From contig NZ_CP034448.1 in assembly GCF_003952465.1 (NCBI RefSeq), positions 4,069,001 through 4,133,000 of the forward strand: 64,000 nucleotides of DNA, in the 5' to 3' direction. The position numbers and the translations under genes are program-made. Below, one piece after another: positions 9,288 through 19,373 of the stretch. The notes under the pieces were generated by a model, which saw only the letters and a program-made list of their open reading frames with translations, was not told where the DNA came from and searched no databases. The number at the start of each line of letters is the position of its first letter. Position 1 is the first letter of the stretch. Source of the stretch: Mesorhizobium sp. M1B.F.Ca.ET.045.04.1.1. GTDB lineage: Bacteria; Pseudomonadota; Alphaproteobacteria; Rhizobiales; Rhizobiaceae.

Positions 9288-10720
9288 TTTGACGGGGACA
9301 GCCCCATAGGCGGCCGCAGCGGCGAGGCGGCGGGAAAGGCAAAAGGACGGAGACAATGACCATTAATCTGCAAAAGCCGGACATCACCGAGCTGAAGCCA
9401 CGCATCACCGTTTTCGGCGTCGGCGGCGGCGGCGGCAACGCGGTCAACAACATGATCACAGCCGGCCTGCGCGGCGTCGAGTTCGTGGTGGCCAACACCG
9501 ACGCGCAGGCGCTGACCATGTCGAAGTCCGAGCGGCTGATCCAGCTCGGCGCGCATGTCACCGAGGGTCTTGGCGCAGGCTCGCAGCCGGAAGTCGGCCG
9601 CGCGGCGGCGGAAGAATGCATCGACGAGATCATCGTCATTTCCAACCTGGTTGGGGTGCGGCGGGGGGCGCTGGCATACCGTCGCTTGCTCACCGGCGGC
9701 TGGGCGCGCGAGCCAACGCGGGATCTCACCGTCGGCTGTGCTTCCCGCCGTTGCTTTCTCGACGGCCAGCGCCGAGAGACGGCAATGGGCATCGAGAAAC
9801 CTCTGCAGATGCCGTCGACCCTTGACGTCATCACCAACAGAACCTTTCCGGCTGGCCGAATGATTCAAGACCGGTTTTTGGGTGGTGAATTGGGTTGCGC
9901 CGATCATGTTGTAGGCTGAGCTGAAACAAGTCTCTGGGCTTGGCGGCAACTCCGTTCGGCAAGCGCGTCGTTCTCAGCGACGGCGGCGACTAGCCAGTTT
10001 GGGCGTGCCGGGAATGCTCCTGCCGAAGAAGCGGTTTCGCGCCCATCCTCGGGTCGCAAGGTGTCCGCGCATGCGGCCGCCAGGGGCCCGACTCCGGGCG
10101 CTGGGCTGGGCTGGCCAGGGAAGCGGGCCGGAAGGGGGCTCGGCGTGGTTTCGAGGCCCGTCTGCGCACTTGGTGGCCATGGTATCCGCAGTATGCGAGC
10201 TTCGGGTGAGCAGCCATTTCGGGGCGACAAAGAGTATACGGATGGTTGTCTCGGTTTCAGGATGACCGGAACGGGGCGGTGAAAGTACGGGGTGCATCGC
10301 ATTGAGTCAGTGTGAGAGACAGTTTTAATTGATCGGGGGTACAGCCCCCTAGGCCCGCGTCGCAGCTTGGCGAGGCGAGCGGGCGGAGAAGGCCGACAAT
10401 AGGACCGGAGGACAATGACCATTAAATCTGCGAAAAGCCGACATCACCGAGCTGAAGCCACGCATCACCGTTTTCGGCTCCGCAGCGGCCAGGCCGGCCG
10501 GCACGCTGTCAACAACATGATCACAGCCAGGGCCTGCGCGGCGTCGATGCATTCAGACGTGGTGGCCAACACCGGAACGCGCAGGCGTATGCCGATGTCA
10601 AGTCCGAGCGGCTATCCGAGTTCGGCGCGACATGTCACCGAGGGGGTCTATGGCGCAGCTCGCAGGGCCGGCGCAAGTCGGCCGCGCGGCGCGGAAGGCA
10701 TCGCGAACTTGCACGACGAC
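8971..10720 (+). repeat. Degenerate direct duplication of the ftsA 3' end and ftsZ 5' end
   Basis: Bases 8971 to about 9640 (end of ftsA, spacer, first ~95 codons of ftsZ) are repeated from about 9917 to 10720. Anchors include GGCAAGCGCGTCGTTCTCA at 9003 and 9958, GGTTTCAGGATGACCGGAAC at 9220 and 10252, and the ftsZ ATG context at 9356 and 10415. The second copy is riddled with one-base insertions and some deletions: 353 bases between two anchors in copy 1 become 457 in copy 2. Substitutions are few compared with insertions. That profile fits an uncorrected single long read, not evolutionary decay. Confidence 0.85.
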
Positions 10721-11977
10721 CGATATGTTTTTTCCAAGGGCCGGCCGATCCGCACCGGACGGGCCTGCCCGTCGTTCGCCCCCCGGCGCGCGAGAAGGAC
10801 CTCCCGTCCAGGTACCAAGCCTATTCAGGCCGCCGCTACGGCCGACATGCTCGAGGAACTGGAAAGCGTCGACACCCTGTCCTCCCCCCAGAACCTGTTC
10901 CGGCTCAATACAAGACCACCTTCGCCGACGCCTTCGCATCCGACCAGTGCTCGGCCTGATCAATCCCGACGTGTCGCCGATCTTCGATGCGCCGCGTCCG
11001 GTCGCGCCAATGGCAAGGCCGATGTGGGCACGGCGAGCTTCGGGCGAGGGGCGCGCAATGGCCGCGGCGGGGAAGCCGCCATCGCCAACCGTCTCGCGAG
11101 GACTCGATGAAGGGCGCCAAGGCTGCTGATCTCGATCACCGCGGCCGCGCCTACCCTGTCGAGTCGACGAGCCGGACCCGCATCCGCGAGGAGGTCGACC
11201 AGGACGCAACATCATCCTCGGCCGCCCTTCGACGAGGAGCTGGAAGCGTATCCGCGTTTCGGTGGTCGCCACCGGCATCGACAGTCGGCGGCCGAAATCG
11301 CCGCGGCGCCGATCTCGATCCGCGCGCCGCAAAGCGGTCGCCCGTCCCGTGCCGCCTGCTCAGGAAAGCCGTCCCGCACCGGTTCAGCAGCAGGCTTACG
11401 AACCCCGGCGCCGTCGATCCGGTCGCCGAAGCGATCCAGCTTGCCGAGGCCAACGCCGCCGCGATGGCGCAGCCGCGCCCGGCACCGGTCGACGACTTCC
11501 GCCCGCAGAGCAAGATCTTCCAGGCTCCGCCGGCGCAGCCGCAGCCCCAGCCGGTGGGTGCAGCATCAGGTTGCGCAGCCCGCGCCGCAGCGCGAGATGC
11601 CGCAGCCGATGGCCGCCGCGCCGCAGCGCATGCCGCGCGTGGAGGACTTTCCGCCGGTCGTGAGGGCAGAAGTGGAAGCCAAGAGCCGTCCCGCGGACCA
11701 TGAGAACAGCGGTCCGATGGGGCTGATCAAGCGGCTGACGAACGGATTGACCCGTCGCGAGGAAGAGCCGGCCCGGCTCCAGCCGGCGCAGCCGCGCGAA
11801 CCGAAACTGCGCCAGGCGGCACCGGAAATGCGCCGCCTCGCCAGCCAGGACCCGCAGCTCTACGCGCCGCGCCGCGGCCAGCTCGACGACCAGGGCCGCC
11901 TCACGCCGCAGAGCCGCACGGTCCAGGAAGACGATCAGCTGGAGATTCCGGCATTCCTGCGCCGCCAGGCCAACTGA
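9356..11977 (+). pseudogene. ftsZ: Cell division GTPase FtsZ, reading frame destroyed (probable assembly artefact)
   Basis: FtsZ is the tubulin-like GTPase that forms the division ring. The N terminus is clean from 9356: ELKPRITVFGVGGGGGNAVN and VVANTDAQAL are FtsZ GTP-binding blocks. From about 9640 the frame is lost, although DNA for later blocks (for example the segments before and after GQRR near 9760 and the one for QNLFR near 10890) can still be recognised in changing frames. The same head reappears noisily from 10415. Clean sequence returns about 11560 and runs to 11977 in one frame, ending in the conserved FtsZ/FtsA-interaction peptide DDQLEIPAFLRRQAN. Since ftsZ is essential and both ends are perfect, the real genome most likely has one intact gene of roughly 1.7 kb. 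An intact second ftsZ elsewhere would be the alternative. Confidence 0.88.
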
Positions 11978-12022
11978 TCGATGCGGCGGAGCGCTGATCG
12001 TTAACGATATATAACGGTTGTT

Positions 12023-12055
12023 AACAGGCAGGCGAGAGATCGCCTGCCTGTTTTT
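12023..12055 (+). terminator. Intrinsic terminator after ftsZ
   Basis: A perfect 10-bp stem CAGGCAGGCG / CGCCTGCCTG (12025-12034 and 12041-12050) with a 6-base loop is followed by TTTTT. It lies 46 bases after the ftsZ stop and should end the dcw transcript. The remaining bases up to lpxC (12056-12332) hold no gene; they must carry the lpxC promoter, but no clear -35/-10 pair was recognised. Confidence 0.85.
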
Positions 12056-12332
12056 GTTAAAAACCATTCTAAAACAGCACGTTATAAGCGTTTTCTCGAT
12101 CGAGGCCGCAGTTACACAGGGAAAGAAACCGTGATTTGGAGTATCCCGGACGGGCCATTATCTTCCGCCTGGACTAAAGTCGGTTTGCCGGGATTCGGGG
12201 AGTTGGCCCTGCCTGCCGATCATTTCAGAGCCGCATGCCTTGTTCATTTGCCGCATTTTCGCGGACGCCAGTGACCTATCTGGCTGAAAATGCTCAAGAG
12301 GCTGACAAGGCGGACGCAGGCAGTTAGGGCTT

Positions 12333-13280
12333 ATGGGGTTTGTCTTGCACGACTATCAGACGACAGTTAAAACGCGCGCGACGCTGACCGGCACGGGCGT
12401 GCACAGCGGCGGGCCCGTCACCGTTCATTTCCTGCCGGCCGACGCCGACACCGGCATCGTGTTCCACCTTTCGAATGGCGGCGAGGACCGCGAGTTCCGC
12501 GCGCTGGTCTCCGAGGTCGGCGCCACCGATCTTTGCACCATGCTAGGCGACCCGGCCGGCGAGCACATCGGAACCGTCGAGCATCTGATGGCGACGGTGT
12601 TCGGACTTGGTATCGACAATCTCATCATCGAGATCGACGGCTCGGAAGTTCCCATTCTCGACGGCAGCGCGGTTGCCTTCGTCGAGGCCTTCGACCAGGC
12701 CGGCATCGAGACGCTTGCGGTCAAGCGCCGCTATATTCGCGTGGTCAAGCCGGTCCGCATCGAAGCCGGCGCCTCCTGGGCGGAGTTCCGCCCCTATGAC
12801 GGCACGCGGTTCGAGGTCGAGATCGATTTCGAGAGCCCAGCCATCGGCCGCCAGCTCTTCGCGTCCGACATCAACCCCGACATCTTCCGCCGCGATATCG
12901 CGCGGGCCCGCACCTTCGGCTTCATGAAGGATGTCGAGCGGCTGTGGGCCGCCGGCTACGCGCTTGGTTCGTCGCTGGAGAACTCGCTGGTCATCGGCGA
13001 CGACAACCGCGTCATCAATGTCGGCGGGCTGCGCTATCCCAACGAATTCGCGCGCCACAAGACGCTCGACGCCATGGGCGATCTGGCGCTGGCCGGCGCG
13101 CGCTTCATCGGCTGCTTCCGCTCCTATCGCGGCGGTCACCGGATGAATGCGGCGGCGCTCCGCCGGCTGCTGTCTGATCGCACGGCGTTCGAGATCGTCG
13201 AGACGCGGCGCCGCGAACGCGGCCGGGTTGCCGAAATGATCGCCGTCAGCGGGCCGGTCTACGCGCCCTGGGTGATCTGA
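12333..13280 (+). CDS. lpxC: UDP-3-O-acyl-N-acetylglucosamine deacetylase
   Basis: LpxC is the zinc-dependent deacetylase that commits to lipid A synthesis in the cytoplasm. The 315-residue protein begins with DYQTTVKTRATLTGTGVHSG, the family's N-terminal block. It has the zinc and active-site motifs GTVEHLMATVFGLGIDN (first His ligand) and FARHKTLDAMGDLALAG (HxxxD ligands), and GGHRMN near the C-terminal part with the catalytic-base histidine. Length is usual. It sits alone after the ftsZ terminator, the standard place in alphaproteobacteria. Confidence 0.95.
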   Translation: MGFVLHDYQTTVKTRATLTGTGVHSGGPVTVHFLPADADTGIVFHLSNGGEDREFRALVSEVGATDLCTMLGDPAGEHIGTVEHLMATVFGLGIDNLIIEIDGSEVPILDGSAVAFVEAFDQAGIETLAVKRRYIRVVKPVRIEAGASWAEFRPYDGTRFEVEIDFESPAIGRQLFASDINPDIFRRDIARARTFGFMKDVERLWAAGYALGSSLENSLVIGDDNRVINVGGLRYPNEFARHKTLDAMGDLALAGARFIGCFRSYRGGHRMNAAALRRLLSDRTAFEIVETRRRERGRVAEMIAVSGPVYAPWVI

Positions 13281-13481
13281 TTCTTAACGATTTTCTGGCT
13301 TTGTAGCGAAGCTTGTGTTGCACAAGTGCATCACGAGTCCCTGAAATTTAGCAGGTGTGAGCGCGGCGCCAAACCGCCACAAAAATGTGCGATTGGCCGG
13401 ACATAGCGTTGCCGGGCAAGGGGATAATGGTTTATGGCTGCGGCCCGGACCGAAACGACGCCGAAAGGGCGGGATCCAAAC

Positions 13482-14351
13482 ATGTTTTTTTCGCGAGTTG
13501 GTCAATCGGTAGCGCCGCGTCGGGCCGCCCTGCTGGCGCTGTCGGTGGTTGCTCCCGCGCTCGTGCTGTCGGCCTGTATGTCGTCCGAGAAGGATGTCAA
13601 CCTGGCGACCTATGTCGACCAGACCGAGCCGGCTGACGTTCTTTACAACCAGGGCCTGGCCAACATGAATGCCGGCCGCCTCGATGAGGCGAGCAAGAAG
13701 TTCGATGCCGTCGACCGCCAGCACCCCTATTCGGAATTCGCCCGCAAATCGATGGTGATGGGCGCCTTCGCCGACTATCGCGCCGGCAATTACGACGAGG
13801 CGATCGGTTCCGCCAAGCGCTACCTCACGCTCTATCCTTCGACCGACGATGCCCCCTATGCCCAATACATCATCGGCTTGAGCTACTACCGGCAGATCAA
13901 GGACGTCACCCAGGACCAGAAGGAAGCGCGCCAGACGGTGCAGACCATGCAGGACCTGGTGACGCGCTGGCCGACATCCGAATATGTCGACGACGCCAAG
14001 GACAAGATCCGCTTCGCCACCGACCAGCTCGCCGGCAAGGAGATGCAGATCGGTCGTTATTATCTCGAACGCCGCGAGTACATCGCCGCCGTCAAGCGCT
14101 TCCGCACGGTGGTCGAGAACTATTCCAACACCCGCCATGTCGAGGAGGCGCTGGCGCGCCTGACCGAGAGCTACTATGCGATGGGTCTGACCTCGGAAGC
14201 GCAGACGGCCGCGGCGGTGCTCGGCACCAACTATCCGGACAGCCAGTGGTACAAGGATTCCTACAAGCTCCTGCAGAGCAACGGGCTTCAGCCGCGTGAA
14301 AATGCCGGATCGTGGATTTCCAAGGCCGGGAAGCTGATCACCGGCGCCTGA
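13482..14351 (+). CDS. bamD: Outer membrane assembly lipoprotein BamD
   Basis: BamD is a periplasm-facing lipoprotein of the BAM complex that inserts beta-barrel proteins into the outer membrane. The ATG at 13482 gives a short basic N terminus, a hydrophobic stretch, and the lipobox LVLSAC, so Cys ~31 would be lipidated. The mature part is a chain of TPR-like helices (ADVLYNQGLANMNAGRLDEA, YPSTDDAPYAQYIIGLSYY) as in the YfiO/ComL family. The longer frame from 13434 would put 16 extra residues before the signal peptide and is rejected. Predicted length is 289 residues. recN follows 8 bases after the stop. Confidence 0.93.
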   Translation: MFFSRVGQSVAPRRAALLALSVVAPALVLSACMSSEKDVNLATYVDQTEPADVLYNQGLANMNAGRLDEASKKFDAVDRQHPYSEFARKSMVMGAFADYRAGNYDEAIGSAKRYLTLYPSTDDAPYAQYIIGLSYYRQIKDVTQDQKEARQTVQTMQDLVTRWPTSEYVDDAKDKIRFATDQLAGKEMQIGRYYLERREYIAAVKRFRTVVENYSNTRHVEEALARLTESYYAMGLTSEAQTAAAVLGTNYPDSQWYKDSYKLLQSNGLQPRENAGSWISKAGKLITGA

Positions 14352-14359
14352 CACTCCTG

Positions 14360-16033
14360 ATGCTGTCCAGACTGTCGATCCGCGATATCGTCCTGATCGA
14401 GAAGCTGGACATCGACTTCCTGCCTGGACTTTCGGTGCTGACCGGCGAGACCGGCGCCGGCAAATCCATCCTGCTCGACGCGTTGTCGCTGGCGCTCGGC
14501 GCGCGCGGCGACGCCTCGCTTGTTCGCCATGGCGCGGCGCAGGGCCAGGTCATCGCCGTGTTCGACGTGTCGCGCAACCATCCGGCGCGCGCGCTGCTTG
14601 CCGACAACGACATCGAGGACGACGGCGACATCATCCTGCGCCGGGTGCAAACGGCCGACGGCCGCACCCGCGTCTTCGTCAACGACCAGCCGTCCAGCGT
14701 GACCCTGATGCGCGACGTCGGCCGCGCGCTGGTGGAGATTCACGGCCAGCATGACGAGCGCGCGCTCGTCGATCCCGGCGCGCACCGCGAGTTGCTGGAC
14801 AGTTTCGGCGGCCATCTCGGCGCCGTACGCGGCACGGGCGAGGCCTGGCGCTACTGGCGAAGCTGCGAGCAGGAACTCTCCAGGCACCGCGCCAAGGTCG
14901 AGGCCGCGGCGCGCGAGGCCGATTATCTGCGCGCCTCCGTCGCAGAGCTGGCGAAGCTCGATCCGCAGCCGGGCGAGGAGACCGAGCTTGCCGAGCTGCG
15001 CGCCCAGATGATGCGCGTCGAAAAGATCGCCTCCGAGATCCACGATGCGCAGGACGTGCTGTCGGGGCCGTCCTCGCCGCTGCCGCAGCTCGCCAGCCTG
15101 CTGCGGCGGCTGCAGCGCAAATCAGGGGAAGTTCCGGGCCTGCTCGACGACGTGGTGAAATCGCTGGACGAGGCGATGATCTCGCTCGACGCGGCGCAGT
15201 CCGGCGTCGAGACGGCGCTTCGCGCCACCGAATACGATCCGCAGCGCCTGGAAAAGGCGGAGGAACGGCTCTTCTCGCTGCGCGCGGCCTCGCGCAAGCA
15301 CAATGTCGCGGTCGACGACCTGGCGCAGTTGCGCGACACGATGGCGGCCGACCTCGCCGACCTCGATGCCGGCGAGGAGCGGCTGCACGGGCTGGAGAAG
15401 CAGGCCGCCGCGGCGCGCGAGGCTTACGACATTTCGGCGGCGCAGCTCTCTTCGCTCCGCCACGCCGCGGCGGCCGGGCTGACCAAGGCGGTCATGGCCG
15501 AATTGCCGGCGCTCAAGCTCGAGCGGGCCGAGTTCATCGTCGATATCGTGAGCGATGCCGAAGGCCGCGTGGAAGAGGGCATCGACCAGGTCGAATTCTG
15601 GGTGCGCACCAATCCGGGCACACGGCCCGGGCCGATGATGAAGGTCGCCTCCGGCGGCGAGCTGTCGCGCTTCCTGCTGGCGCTGAAAGTGGCGCTGGCC
15701 GATCGCGGCTCGGCGCCGACCCTTGTCTTCGACGAAATCGACACCGGCGTCGGCGGCGCGGTGGCCGACGCCATCGGCCAGCGGTTGGCGAGACTGTCGA
15801 AGCGGGTGCAGGTGCTTTCGGTCACCCACGCGCCGCAAGTGGCGGCGCGTGCCGCCACGCATTTCCTGATCTCGAAGTCCGGGGGCAAGGACCGCGTCGC
15901 CACCGGTGTCGCCGAGATGGACCGCGCCGCGCGCCAGGAAGAGATCGCGCGCATGCTGGCTGGCGCCACCATCACCGATGAAGCGCGCGCCGCGGCCGAG
16001 CGGCTGCTGCGCGAGAATACGGCCGCCGCTTAA
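14360..16033 (+). CDS. recN: DNA repair protein RecN
   Basis: RecN is an SMC-like ATPase acting in double-strand-break repair. The 557-residue product has the Walker A loop GETGAGKSILLDALSLALG near the N terminus, EIHGQHDERALVDP, a long central coiled coil rich in Ala/Glu/Leu/Arg, the ABC signature region SGGELSRFLLALK, and Walker B TLVFDEIDTGVGG. The start at 14360 is used because an upstream frame from 14312 would overlap bamD by 40 bases without need. The stop TAA coincides with the edge of a dispersed repeat (TAAAGCGC). No LexA box of the alphaproteobacterial GTTC-N7-GTTC type was seen in front of it. Confidence 0.94.
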   Translation: MLSRLSIRDIVLIEKLDIDFLPGLSVLTGETGAGKSILLDALSLALGARGDASLVRHGAAQGQVIAVFDVSRNHPARALLADNDIEDDGDIILRRVQTADGRTRVFVNDQPSSVTLMRDVGRALVEIHGQHDERALVDPGAHRELLDSFGGHLGAVRGTGEAWRYWRSCEQELSRHRAKVEAAAREADYLRASVAELAKLDPQPGEETELAELRAQMMRVEKIASEIHDAQDVLSGPSSPLPQLASLLRRLQRKSGEVPGLLDDVVKSLDEAMISLDAAQSGVETALRATEYDPQRLEKAEERLFSLRAASRKHNVAVDDLAQLRDTMAADLADLDAGEERLHGLEKQAAAAREAYDISAAQLSSLRHAAAAGLTKAVMAELPALKLERAEFIVDIVSDAEGRVEEGIDQVEFWVRTNPGTRPGPMMKVASGGELSRFLLALKVALADRGSAPTLVFDEIDTGVGGAVADAIGQRLARLSKRVQVLSVTHAPQVAARAATHFLISKSGGKDRVATGVAEMDRAARQEEIARMLAGATITDEARAAAERLLRENTAAA

Positions 16034-16137
16034 AGCGCGTCGCGCTGAAACGGATTCAGGCGACGCGCTTTAAGCCTTTGTTTTGATGCATGTCGTTGTC
16101 CCAGAACCGCGGCACACTTCTGGGCGACATGCATTAG
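16032..16137. repeat. Dispersed palindromic repeat, family B, copy 1
   Basis: About 106 bp forming two hairpins. The first has a 10-bp stem AAAGCGCGTC / GACGCGCTTT; the second has an outer stem ATGCATGTCG / CGACATGCAT and an inner pair CCAGAA / TTCTGG. Near-identical copies lie at 19258-19362 and, more diverged, at 55357-55463. The recN stop codon TAA is the first three bases of the element's edge. It may also act as a transcription terminator or mRNA end. Confidence 0.85.
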
Positions 16138-16275
16138 AGCCTGATCTCTCCCGCCTGGAGGATGAGTCAGCAGATGGCTGCATCCTGCTGTTCAGGAATG
16201 ATTTTTATGCGAGCCGACTCCCTGCCAGCGAATCCTGATTTATAGTGGCCCGCCATAATTCGAGGACCGCGCTTC

Positions 16276-18483
16276 ATGTCGGAAAAATCAATCGAATCGC
16301 TGAGCGAAAGCGAGGCCGCGGAGGAATTGAAGCGGCTGGCGGCTGAGATCGCCGAGCACGACCGGCGCTATCACACCGAGGACGCGCCGACGATCTCGGA
16401 TGCCGAGTATGATGCGCTGGCACGGCGCAACCTTGCCATTGAAGAGCGCTTTCCAGATCTCGTGCGCGAGGATTCGCCATCGCGACGGGTCGGCGCGCCG
16501 CCTGCGGAAGGCTTTGCCAAGGTGCGCCACGCGGTGCCGATGCTCAGCCTCGCCAAGGCCTATACCGACCAGGACGTCGCCGATTTCATCGAGCGCGGCC
16601 GGCGCTTCTTCGATCGCGACAAGGATCTCGACATCGCCTTCACCGCCGAGCCCAAGATCGACGGCCTGTCGGCGTCGCTGCGCTATGTGAACGGCGTGTT
16701 CGTGCAGGGTGCGACGCGCGGCGACGGAGCCGTCGGCGAAGACATCACCGCCAATCTCAAGACGATCGCCGATATACCGAAGAAGCTGAAAGGCGCTGAC
16801 TGGCCCGAGGTCATCGAGATCCGCGGCGAGGTCTATATGACCTATGCCGAATTCGAGGCGCTGAAGCAGCGCTCGGCGGCTATCGGCGGCCAGGACTATG
16901 TCAATCCGCGCAACACGGCGGCCGGCTCGCTGCGCCAGAAGGATCCTGCGGTCACCGCCAGCCGCAACCTTAAATTCTTCGCCTATGCTTGGGGTTATAC
17001 GACGGCGGATCCCGCGCCGACACAGTATGGTTCGGTGCAGAAATTCGCGGAATGGGGTTTTAAGGTCAGCCCGCTGATGGTGCGGGCGAAGTCGATCGCG
17101 GAACTCATCGCGCAGTATCACCGGATCGAAGAGCAGCGCTCCTCGCTTGGCTATGACATCGACGGCGTCGTCTACAAGGTCGATCAGCTCGAATTGCAGC
17201 GCCGCTGGGGGTTTGTCACCGGCGAACCGCGCTGGGCTGTCGCGCATAAATTCCCGGCCGAGCAGGCGATGACGACGGTCGAGAGGATCGACATCCAGGT
17301 CGGCCGCACCGGCACGCTGGCGCCGGTGGCACGGCTGGCGCCGGTGACGGTCGGCGGCGTGGTGGTCGAGAACGTGACGCTGCACAACGAGGACTACATC
17401 AAAGGCTTCGACAGCAACGGCCAACCGATCCGCGACGGCATCGATGTCCGCATCGGCGACACGGTGGTCATCCAGCGGGCAGGGGACGTCATTCCGCAGA
17501 TCGTCAGCGTCGTCATCGGTAAGCGGCCGGCAGACGCAGTGCCTTACGAGTTCCCGCACACCTGCCCGGTCTGCGGCTCGCCGGCAACGCGCGAGATCAA
17601 CGAGAAGACCGGCAAGGAGGATTCGCGCCGCCGTTGCACCGGCGAACTGATCTGCCCGGCGCAGGCGGTGGAAGGGCTGCGCCACTTCGTGTCGCGCGGC
17701 GCGCTCGATATCGAGGGCCTGGGCGCCGAAAACATCGACCTGTTCTTCAATGCCGGATTGGTCAAGACAGCCGCCGACATCTTTACGCTCAAGGATCGCC
17801 GGCCCGCCGTCACCAAGGCGCTGGCCGAGCGGCGCGAGGAGCAGGCGAGGCTGCGCGAGGAAGCATCGGGCAAAACGCGCAAGAATGTGCGCAGTGTCGA
17901 GGAGCGCAACTACGAAGGGCTCGACAAGTTGTTTGCGGCCATCGATGCGCGCCGCGAGCCGGAGCTGGACCGCTTTATCTTCGCGCTCGGCATCCGCCAT
18001 ATCGGCGAGACGACGGCCGCGGTGCTTGCCCGCCAGTTCTCGACCATCGAGGAGCTGATCCGCGTCGGCAAGGAGACGGCAAAAGCGGATGACCCGCACA
18101 CGGTGTTCCCGTCGATCAGCGGCATCGGCGACACGGTGATCGGCGCGTTGCGCGATTTCTTCGGCAACGAGCGCAACGACGACGTGCTCGATGCGCTGCT
18201 CGCGCAAGTCCATCCCAAGCCTTACGTCGTCGAGATATCGGCCGACAGCGACGTCTCCGGCAAGACGGTGGTGTTCACCGGCACGCTGGAAAAGATGACG
18301 CGATCCGAGGCCAAGGCGATGGCCGAGCGCCTCGGCGCCAAGGTCGCTGGATCGGTTTCTGCCAAGACCGATCTGGTCGTGGCGGGCCCGGGAGCCGGTT
18401 CCAAGCTTAAAACAGCGACCGACCTCGGCATCGAGGTGATCGACGAGGACACCTGGCTGCAGCGCATCGGCAGGGGCGGCTGA
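16276..18483 (+). CDS. ligA: NAD-dependent DNA ligase
   Basis: LigA seals nicks during replication and repair using NAD+. The 735-residue protein shows every expected domain. An N-terminal Ia domain (YHTEDAPTISDAEYDAL) precedes the adenylation motif AEPKIDGLSASLRY with catalytic Lys ~127. The OB fold (VGRTGTLAPVA) and a four-cysteine zinc finger (CPVCG...CTGELICPAQ, about residues 434-462) follow. Next come the helix-hairpin-helix region (FALGIRHIGETTA) and a C-terminal BRCT domain from SGKTVVFTGTLEKMTRSEAK. Length is normal or slightly long. The ATG at 16276 follows GAGGA. The stop overlaps the next gene's ATG by one base. Confidence 0.97.
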   Translation: MSEKSIESLSESEAAEELKRLAAEIAEHDRRYHTEDAPTISDAEYDALARRNLAIEERFPDLVREDSPSRRVGAPPAEGFAKVRHAVPMLSLAKAYTDQDVADFIERGRRFFDRDKDLDIAFTAEPKIDGLSASLRYVNGVFVQGATRGDGAVGEDITANLKTIADIPKKLKGADWPEVIEIRGEVYMTYAEFEALKQRSAAIGGQDYVNPRNTAAGSLRQKDPAVTASRNLKFFAYAWGYTTADPAPTQYGSVQKFAEWGFKVSPLMVRAKSIAELIAQYHRIEEQRSSLGYDIDGVVYKVDQLELQRRWGFVTGEPRWAVAHKFPAEQAMTTVERIDIQVGRTGTLAPVARLAPVTVGGVVVENVTLHNEDYIKGFDSNGQPIRDGIDVRIGDTVVIQRAGDVIPQIVSVVIGKRPADAVPYEFPHTCPVCGSPATREINEKTGKEDSRRRCTGELICPAQAVEGLRHFVSRGALDIEGLGAENIDLFFNAGLVKTAADIFTLKDRRPAVTKALAERREEQARLREEASGKTRKNVRSVEERNYEGLDKLFAAIDARREPELDRFIFALGIRHIGETTAAVLARQFSTIEELIRVGKETAKADDPHTVFPSISGIGDTVIGALRDFFGNERNDDVLDALLAQVHPKPYVVEISADSDVSGKTVVFTGTLEKMTRSEAKAMAERLGAKVAGSVSAKTDLVVAGPGAGSKLKTATDLGIEVIDEDTWLQRIGRGG

Positions 18484-19169
18484 TGGCTGGCGCGTTCAAC
18501 GGTTTTGGGCAGAAGGCCATCCCGTTCCTGAAGGCGCTCGACTTCCACCAGAGCCGCGAATGGTTCCAGGAAAACCGCGACCTCTACGCAAGCGAGCTTC
18601 ACGAGCCGTTTTGCGATCTCATCGAGACGCTGAGCGAACGCTTCGAAGCGGCAAAGCTCGGCTTGCGCGGTGATCGCAAAAGGTCGCTATTCCGCATCAA
18701 TCGCGATGTGCGCTTTTCAAAGGACAAGCGTCCCTACAACCGGCATCTGTCGGCCATCCTGTCGCCGGACGGCACCAAGATGGAGCAGGGCGTTTTCTAC
18801 GTGCATATCGGACTGGAGCGCTGCTTTGCCGGCGTCGCCTGGTGGCAGCCGGGGCCGGAGTTGCTGCAGGCGATGCGCATGGCGATCGCTGCGAAGCCAG
18901 CGGCATTTCGTGGCATGGTGGCGGCGCTGAAGAAGGGCGGTCTCGCGCTCGATTCGGAAGACCGGCTGAAGCGTGCGCCGCGCGGCTTCGAAGACGTCAC
19001 CGAAGAAGATCTCGCCCAGGCGGTGCGCAACCGGCATTTCGTGGTCCGGCATGACATCGATCCGGCGACGATCTACTCGCCGGCGCTGGTCGACGATCTC
19101 GTCGATTTCACCTCGCGCGCCAGGCCGCTGCTCGATTGGGGCAGGGCGATCCAGGGTACGGCCAGATAG
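18483..19169 (+). CDS. DUF2461 family protein
   Basis: A 228-residue protein that fits the DUF2461/TIGR02453 family: FLKALDFHQSREWFQENRDLY at the N terminus, then LFRINRDVRFSKDKRPYNRH, YVHIGLERCFAGVAWWQPGPE and LKRAPRGFE are its usual blocks. The family has no established biochemical role. It overlaps ligA by one base (TGATG) and is likely co-transcribed with it. No signal peptide or membrane segment is visible. Naming the family is confident; function is unknown. Confidence 0.85.
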   Translation: MAGAFNGFGQKAIPFLKALDFHQSREWFQENRDLYASELHEPFCDLIETLSERFEAAKLGLRGDRKRSLFRINRDVRFSKDKRPYNRHLSAILSPDGTKMEQGVFYVHIGLERCFAGVAWWQPGPELLQAMRMAIAAKPAAFRGMVAALKKGGLALDSEDRLKRAPRGFEDVTEEDLAQAVRNRHFVVRHDIDPATIYSPALVDDLVDFTSRARPLLDWGRAIQGTAR

Positions 19170-19257
19170 CTTGCACTGCCGGCGATCAGTTCCGCTGATC
19201 GTCGGCTCAAGCGAATTGGTGTGACAAGGAAGGCGACGCTCCCTACATCAGGCGGCC

Positions 19258-19362
19258 TAAAGCGCGTCTCCCGAAACGGATTCAGGCGACGCGCTTTAGG
19301 TTCTTGTTTGATGCATGTCGTTGTCCCAGAACCGCTGCGCACTTCTGGGCGACATGCATAAG
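19258..19362. repeat. Dispersed palindromic repeat, family B, copy 2
   Basis: This copy is almost identical to the one at 16032-16137, including the CCTAAAGCGCG edge, the AAAGCGCGTC / GACGCGCTTT stem and the second CATGTCG / CGACATG hairpin. It ends 11 bases before the azlC ATG, so it occupies most of the leader and may influence azlC expression. The remaining part of the DUF2461-azlC gap holds no gene. Confidence 0.85.
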
Positions 19363-19373
19363 GGAGCAGTTGG

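Noticed and set aside
10415..11129. Open frames within the corrupted ftsZ region that could be called hypothetical genes
   Set aside because: Their DNA aligns with ftsZ in shifting frames; the translations are not proteins but read errors.
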